Source of the DNA: Pelagibacteraceae bacterium TMED65
Lineage (GTDB): Bacteria; Pseudomonadota; Alphaproteobacteria; TMED127
Assembly: GCA_002167215.1 (NCBI GenBank)
Contig: NHDS01000026.1
Coordinates: 16,033 to 26,144, forward strand
Direction: 5' to 3'
DNA: 10,112 bases
This document shows, piece by piece, positions 7,645 to 10,112 of this stretch. A model generated the notes under the pieces. That model did not search any database, had not been told where the DNA came from, and saw only the letters and a list, made by a program, of their open reading frames with translations. The stretch's first letter is position 1, and every line of letters begins with the position of its first letter. The position numbers and the translations under genes are program-made.

Positions 7645-7668
7645 TATAAATAAAATAAATAAGACTAA

Positions 7669-8847
7669 ATGAAAATTGCTATTTACATTGATACACTGCC
7701 ATTTTCAGGAGGTGGTATACAGAGCATTAATTATGCAATCAGGTTTGATAAGGTTATTAAATCTCTTGGATTTGAAAGTTTTATTGTAACCGACAATTTA
7801 GAAACGTTTAACACTCTGGAAGATACTACTTTAATACAAGTTTATAAAAAAAGTTATCTTGATTTTATTTATTATAATTTATCTGACTTTAGAATATTCA
7901 GGTTTTTTTTTAAAAAAATAAAATACTTAACAAGGTTTGAAAAATTTTTTAAAAGAAAAAATACTGATCTAATTATATTTACTTCACCATCATCTAAATG
8001 TTTATATTTGAATAGTATAAATTACATTCTATGTGTATGGGATATTTGTCATAGAAATAATTTAGAGTTTAATGAAGTAAAAGAAAATTTAGAATTTGAG
8101 ATCAGGGAGGATTTTTATAATGTTGCTTTAAAAAAAGCTTACTTAATCATTTGTGATACAAAGGAATTATGTAGTGATTTAAGCTTTTATTATAGAATTA
8201 AAAAAGACAGATTAATTACATTTCCATTTGAAATTAATCAGAAATTAAAGATTTATAAAAATAAAAAATTTAACAAAAAATACATTTATCAAAATTATTT
8301 TATATATCCTGCACAATTTTGGAGTCATAAAAATCACTTTTATTTACTAGAAGCATTTAAAAAAATTAAAGATAAAAAAGTAAAATTAATATTATGTGGG
8401 AGTGATAAAGGAATGCTTAAAAATATTGAGGGTTATATAAATAAATTTAATTTAAATAAAAACATTTTAATACTTGATTATGTAAAAGACGAAGATTTAT
8501 TTCAACTATATGAGAATTGTATTGGATTAATTATGCCAACATTATTTGGATACTCAAATATACCACCATTAGAAGCATGGTATTTTGATAAACATGTTGT
8601 TTACAATGAAAATTTTACCTCCTTTTTTAAAGGAAGTAAATTTCATCCTATTAATCCTTTAGATAGTGAGAGTATTTATAGAGTAATAAAAAAAATACTA
8701 AATGATAAAAATAATTATAAGACTAAAAACGTTATGGAAAATATTAATTATTCTTTTAATAATAAATTAATAATTTCTAGTACTAAAGAACTTAAGATAA
8801 AAATTAATAAGTTTTATAAATTACAAAAATGTTGGAATTATGAATAA
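7669..8847 (+). CDS. GT4-type (GT-B fold) glycosyltransferase
   Basis: A 392-residue glycosyltransferase, normal length for GT4, first gene of the rightward operon. The N-terminal domain starts MKIAIYIDTLPFSGGGIQ (1-18), with the glycine-rich loop GGGIQ (14-18). DICHR (125-129) sits at the usual acceptor-side histidine position and IICDTKE (160-166) marks the end of the domain. The donor domain has FIYPAQFWSHKNHFYLLEAF (211-230), LILCGSDKG (240-248) and MPTLFGYSNIPPLEAW (289-304). Glu302 is the second Glu of the EX7E motif. Position 294, where the first Glu is usual, is Gly; the FGxxNIPPLEA form is a known natural variant of GT4 proteins from polysaccharide loci, so activity is still likely. 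It starts at an ATG without a Shine-Dalgarno about 130 bases from the divergent operon's preferred start, and its end overlaps the methyltransferase gene by 8 bases. Sugar specificity is unknown. Confidence 0.9.
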   Translation: MKIAIYIDTLPFSGGGIQSINYAIRFDKVIKSLGFESFIVTDNLETFNTLEDTTLIQVYKKSYLDFIYYNLSDFRIFRFFFKKIKYLTRFEKFFKRKNTDLIIFTSPSSKCLYLNSINYILCVWDICHRNNLEFNEVKENLEFEIREDFYNVALKKAYLIICDTKELCSDLSFYYRIKKDRLITFPFEINQKLKIYKNKKFNKKYIYQNYFIYPAQFWSHKNHFYLLEAFKKIKDKKVKLILCGSDKGMLKNIEGYINKFNLNKNILILDYVKDEDLFQLYENCIGLIMPTLFGYSNIPPLEAWYFDKHVVYNENFTSFFKGSKFHPINPLDSESIYRVIKKILNDKNNYKTKNVMENINYSFNNKLIISSTKELKIKINKFYKLQKCWNYE

Positions 8848-9574
8848 GGAGTTAAAAGTTAATTTTAAATATCAATATGCAAATAATTACGACTTAATCT
8901 ATAAAGATAAAGATTATATTTTAGAGTCTAAAAATTTTATTAATTTAATTGATAAATATTGTAATAATACACAATTTAATTTTCTTGATTTTGGTTGTGG
9001 AACAGGGAGGCATATAAGGTATCTATCTCATTATTTTAAGAATGTAATAGGATTTGATATTAGCTCTACAATGTTAGAAATTGCTAAAAAAAATATCAAT
9101 AAAAATAATGTTTTATTTACTGATAAAAAAGATATTTTATCGAGTCAAAAATTTCAATTAATTGCATCTTTTTTTGATGTGTTTTCTTATATAAGTCCAA
9201 AGGGATTAATTAAAACTCTAAAATTATTTGATAAAATTACTACTAAAAATTCTTTGGTGTATATTCAATTTTGGAATGAGGAAAATGTTTTGGCCTATCC
9301 ACCAAAAAACTATACCAATAAATTAATTGATCGAGAAAATAATGTATTTAGATCTTGCTCGGTTAATCTCTCTGTTAAAAAAAAAATTGTCGAGCTTAAC
9401 TATACTATCAGTAATAATAAAAATAATTATGAAGAAAAACATATTATGTATTTACATAATTTAAATGAAATGGAGTCTTTGTTTAATAAATTTAATTTTC
9501 AAAATGTAGTAACTGATTGTAAAAATAATAACAGTATGGCTTATTCTAAAAAGATGCTTTTTAAAAAAAAATGA
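8840..9574 (+). CDS. Class I SAM-dependent methyltransferase, possibly sugar-modifying
   Basis: A 244-residue soluble methyltransferase with a Rossmann fold. Motif I is LDFGCGTGRH (49-58), the acidic ribose-binding residue is Asp73 in GFDIS (71-75), and a further core strand is FQLIASFFDVFSYI (105-118). The N-terminal block YANNYDLIYKDKDYILES (13-30) resembles the lead-in of small methyltransferases acting on amino-deoxy sugars, such as the TylM1/DesVI type, and of many uncharacterised enzymes in polysaccharide loci. Its start overlaps the GT4 gene by 8 bases, and its stop overlaps the sugar aminotransferase gene by ATGA. This coupling suggests it methylates a sugar, perhaps the amino group made by the aminotransferase (inference); O-methylation of a sugar or of a glycan end is the main alternative. 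An A10 tract (9377-9386) encodes Lys residues. The family call is firm, the substrate is not. Confidence 0.87.
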   Translation: MNKELKVNFKYQYANNYDLIYKDKDYILESKNFINLIDKYCNNTQFNFLDFGCGTGRHIRYLSHYFKNVIGFDISSTMLEIAKKNINKNNVLFTDKKDILSSQKFQLIASFFDVFSYISPKGLIKTLKLFDKITTKNSLVYIQFWNEENVLAYPPKNYTNKLIDRENNVFRSCSVNLSVKKKIVELNYTISNNKNNYEEKHIMYLHNLNEMESLFNKFNFQNVVTDCKNNNSMAYSKKMLFKKK

Positions 9575-10112
9575 AATTTATTCCTGTAAATGAGCCATCA
9601 ATAAATAAATCTGACATTGATTTAGTTAATAAAACACTTAAAGAAAATTGGGTTTCATCTGAAAGTCCATATGTAAAAAAATTTGAAGAAAAATTAGCAA
9701 TAATTACAAATAGAAATTATTGTGCCTGTGTATCTAGTGGTACTGCTGCAATAACTCTAGCTATAAAAAGTTTAGAAATTAAAAAATCTGATGAAGTGAT
9801 ATTACCTAATTTTACAATTATTTCAGGTATAGAAGAATTAATTAATATTGGTTGTAAGTTAATTTTTTGTGAACCAAATGAACTTACATTCAACGTAGAA
9901 GCTGAAGATGTAATAAGTAAAATTACTAATAAAACAAAGCTTATTATAATAACTCATATTTATGGTCTGACAGTAGACATAGAAAAAATATTAAATTTTT
10001 CAAAAAAGAAAAAAATTAAGATCATTGAAGATGCGGCTGAGGTTCAGGGCAATACTATTAATGGAAAGCCTTGTGGGTCGTTTGGAGATATAAGTGTATT
10101 CTCTTTTTATGC
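9571..10112 (+). CDS. DegT/DnrJ/EryC1 sugar aminotransferase, perosamine-synthase-like (partial, C-terminus off right edge)
   Basis: The first 180 residues of a PLP-dependent aminotransferase that converts a nucleotide-linked keto-deoxy sugar to the amino sugar, usually with glutamate as donor. The ATG at 9571 sits in the ATGA overlap with the methyltransferase gene. Visible family landmarks: IPVNEPSI (4-11), ENWVSSESPYVKKFEEKLA (25-43), the phosphate-binding SSGTAA (55-60), DEVILPNFT (74-82), HIYGLTVDI (129-137), Asp154 in IIEDAAEVQG (151-160), which contacts the PLP ring nitrogen, and GSFGDISVFSFYA at the edge. The PLP-binding lysine normally follows this last block within a few residues and is beyond the window. 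The full family length is about 360-390 residues, so about half is present. The opening IPVxEPSI, WVSS, HIYG and EDAAE wording is closest to GDP-perosamine synthases (4-aminotransferases), but other 3- or 4-aminotransferases of the family cannot be excluded. No Shine-Dalgarno is seen. Confidence 0.92.
   Translation, partial: MKFIPVNEPSINKSDIDLVNKTLKENWVSSESPYVKKFEEKLAIITNRNYCACVSSGTAAITLAIKSLEIKKSDEVILPNFTIISGIEELINIGCKLIFCEPNELTFNVEAEDVISKITNKTKLIIITHIYGLTVDIEKILNFSKKKKIKIIEDAAEVQGNTINGKPCGSFGDISVFSFY

Larger units (their letters stand above)
7538..7668. promoter_or_regulatory. Divergent intergenic region driving both operons
   Basis: About 131 bases separate the preferred ATG of the leftward operon (7537) from the ATG of the rightward operon (7669). 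Because the genes on each side run away from it, transcription of both sets must start here or inside neighbouring genes. The stretch is almost entirely A/T, so -10-like hexamers are common by chance. For the leftward operon a TATGAT on the minus strand (complement of 7583-7588) would give a leader of about 39 bases, but no reasonable -35 lies at the right distance. There is no hairpin followed by a T-run that would serve as a terminator. The region's role is inferred from gene orientation. Confidence 0.55.

Noticed and set aside
7903..7918. T9A7 palindrome-like run inside the rightward GT4 gene, considered as a hairpin or terminator
   Set aside because: It lies within a coding region encoding Phe and Lys residues, has no GC stem and is expected in this base composition.
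1..10112. Insertion sequence, transposase, integrase, tRNA, CRISPR array or toxin-antitoxin pair
   Set aside because: No open frame shows such motifs, I saw no tandem array of spaced repeats, and genes are packed without gaps. Mobile origin is therefore not supported by anything directly visible.

Overview
The window is one continuous stretch of a surface-polysaccharide (O-antigen or capsule type) biosynthesis locus from a very AT-rich Gram-negative-like bacterium. Hand counts of two 60-base lines gave about 17% and 32% G+C, and most of the window looks near the low end. Proteins are rich in Lys, Asn, Ile and Phe. This composition, tight gene packing and the lack of visible Shine-Dalgarno sequences would fit a streamlined marine lineage such as Pelagibacterales (hypervariable cell-surface island), but that is a guess from composition and no gene here fixes the taxonomy.

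Layout: two divergent gene sets face away from a short control region at about 7538-7668. The left set (minus strand, read from 7537 down to 1) is: an O-antigen polymerase/ligase-like membrane protein (6176-7537), a second protein of the same type (4996-6201), a WaaE/KdtX-like family 2 glycosyltransferase (4160-4999), a GT4-type glycosyltransferase (3090-4163), an ABC half-transporter of the lipid-linked-oligosaccharide flippase type (1360-3081), another GT4-type glycosyltransferase (317-1363), and a family 2 glycosyltransferase cut by the left edge (1-320). The right set (plus strand) is: a GT4-type glycosyltransferase (7669-8847), a class I SAM methyltransferase (8840-9574) and a DegT/DnrJ/EryC1 sugar aminotransferase of the perosamine-synthase type, cut by the right edge (9571-10112).

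Co-operation (inference from families): the aminotransferase and perhaps the methyltransferase make or modify an amino-deoxy sugar nucleotide. The five glycosyltransferases build an oligosaccharide on a lipid carrier at the inner face of the inner membrane. The ABC transporter probably flips the lipid-linked oligosaccharide or glycolipid, and the two polymerase/ligase-like proteins polymerise it and/or transfer it to an acceptor in the periplasm. No initiating phosphoglycosyltransferase, Wzx flippase, Wzz chain-length regulator or sugar-nucleotide dehydratase is in the window; they may lie outside it.

Nearly all adjacent genes touch: five junctions are ATGA 4-base overlaps, one overlaps by 8, one by 26, and one has an 8-base gap. 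This suggests two operons with translational coupling. There is no gene-free stretch longer than about 130 bases, and I see no tRNA, rRNA, CRISPR, insertion sequence or convincing terminator. I found no obviously new system; the most unusual points are the tandem polymerase/ligase-like pair, its pairing with an ABC flippase, and the coupled methyltransferase-aminotransferase.
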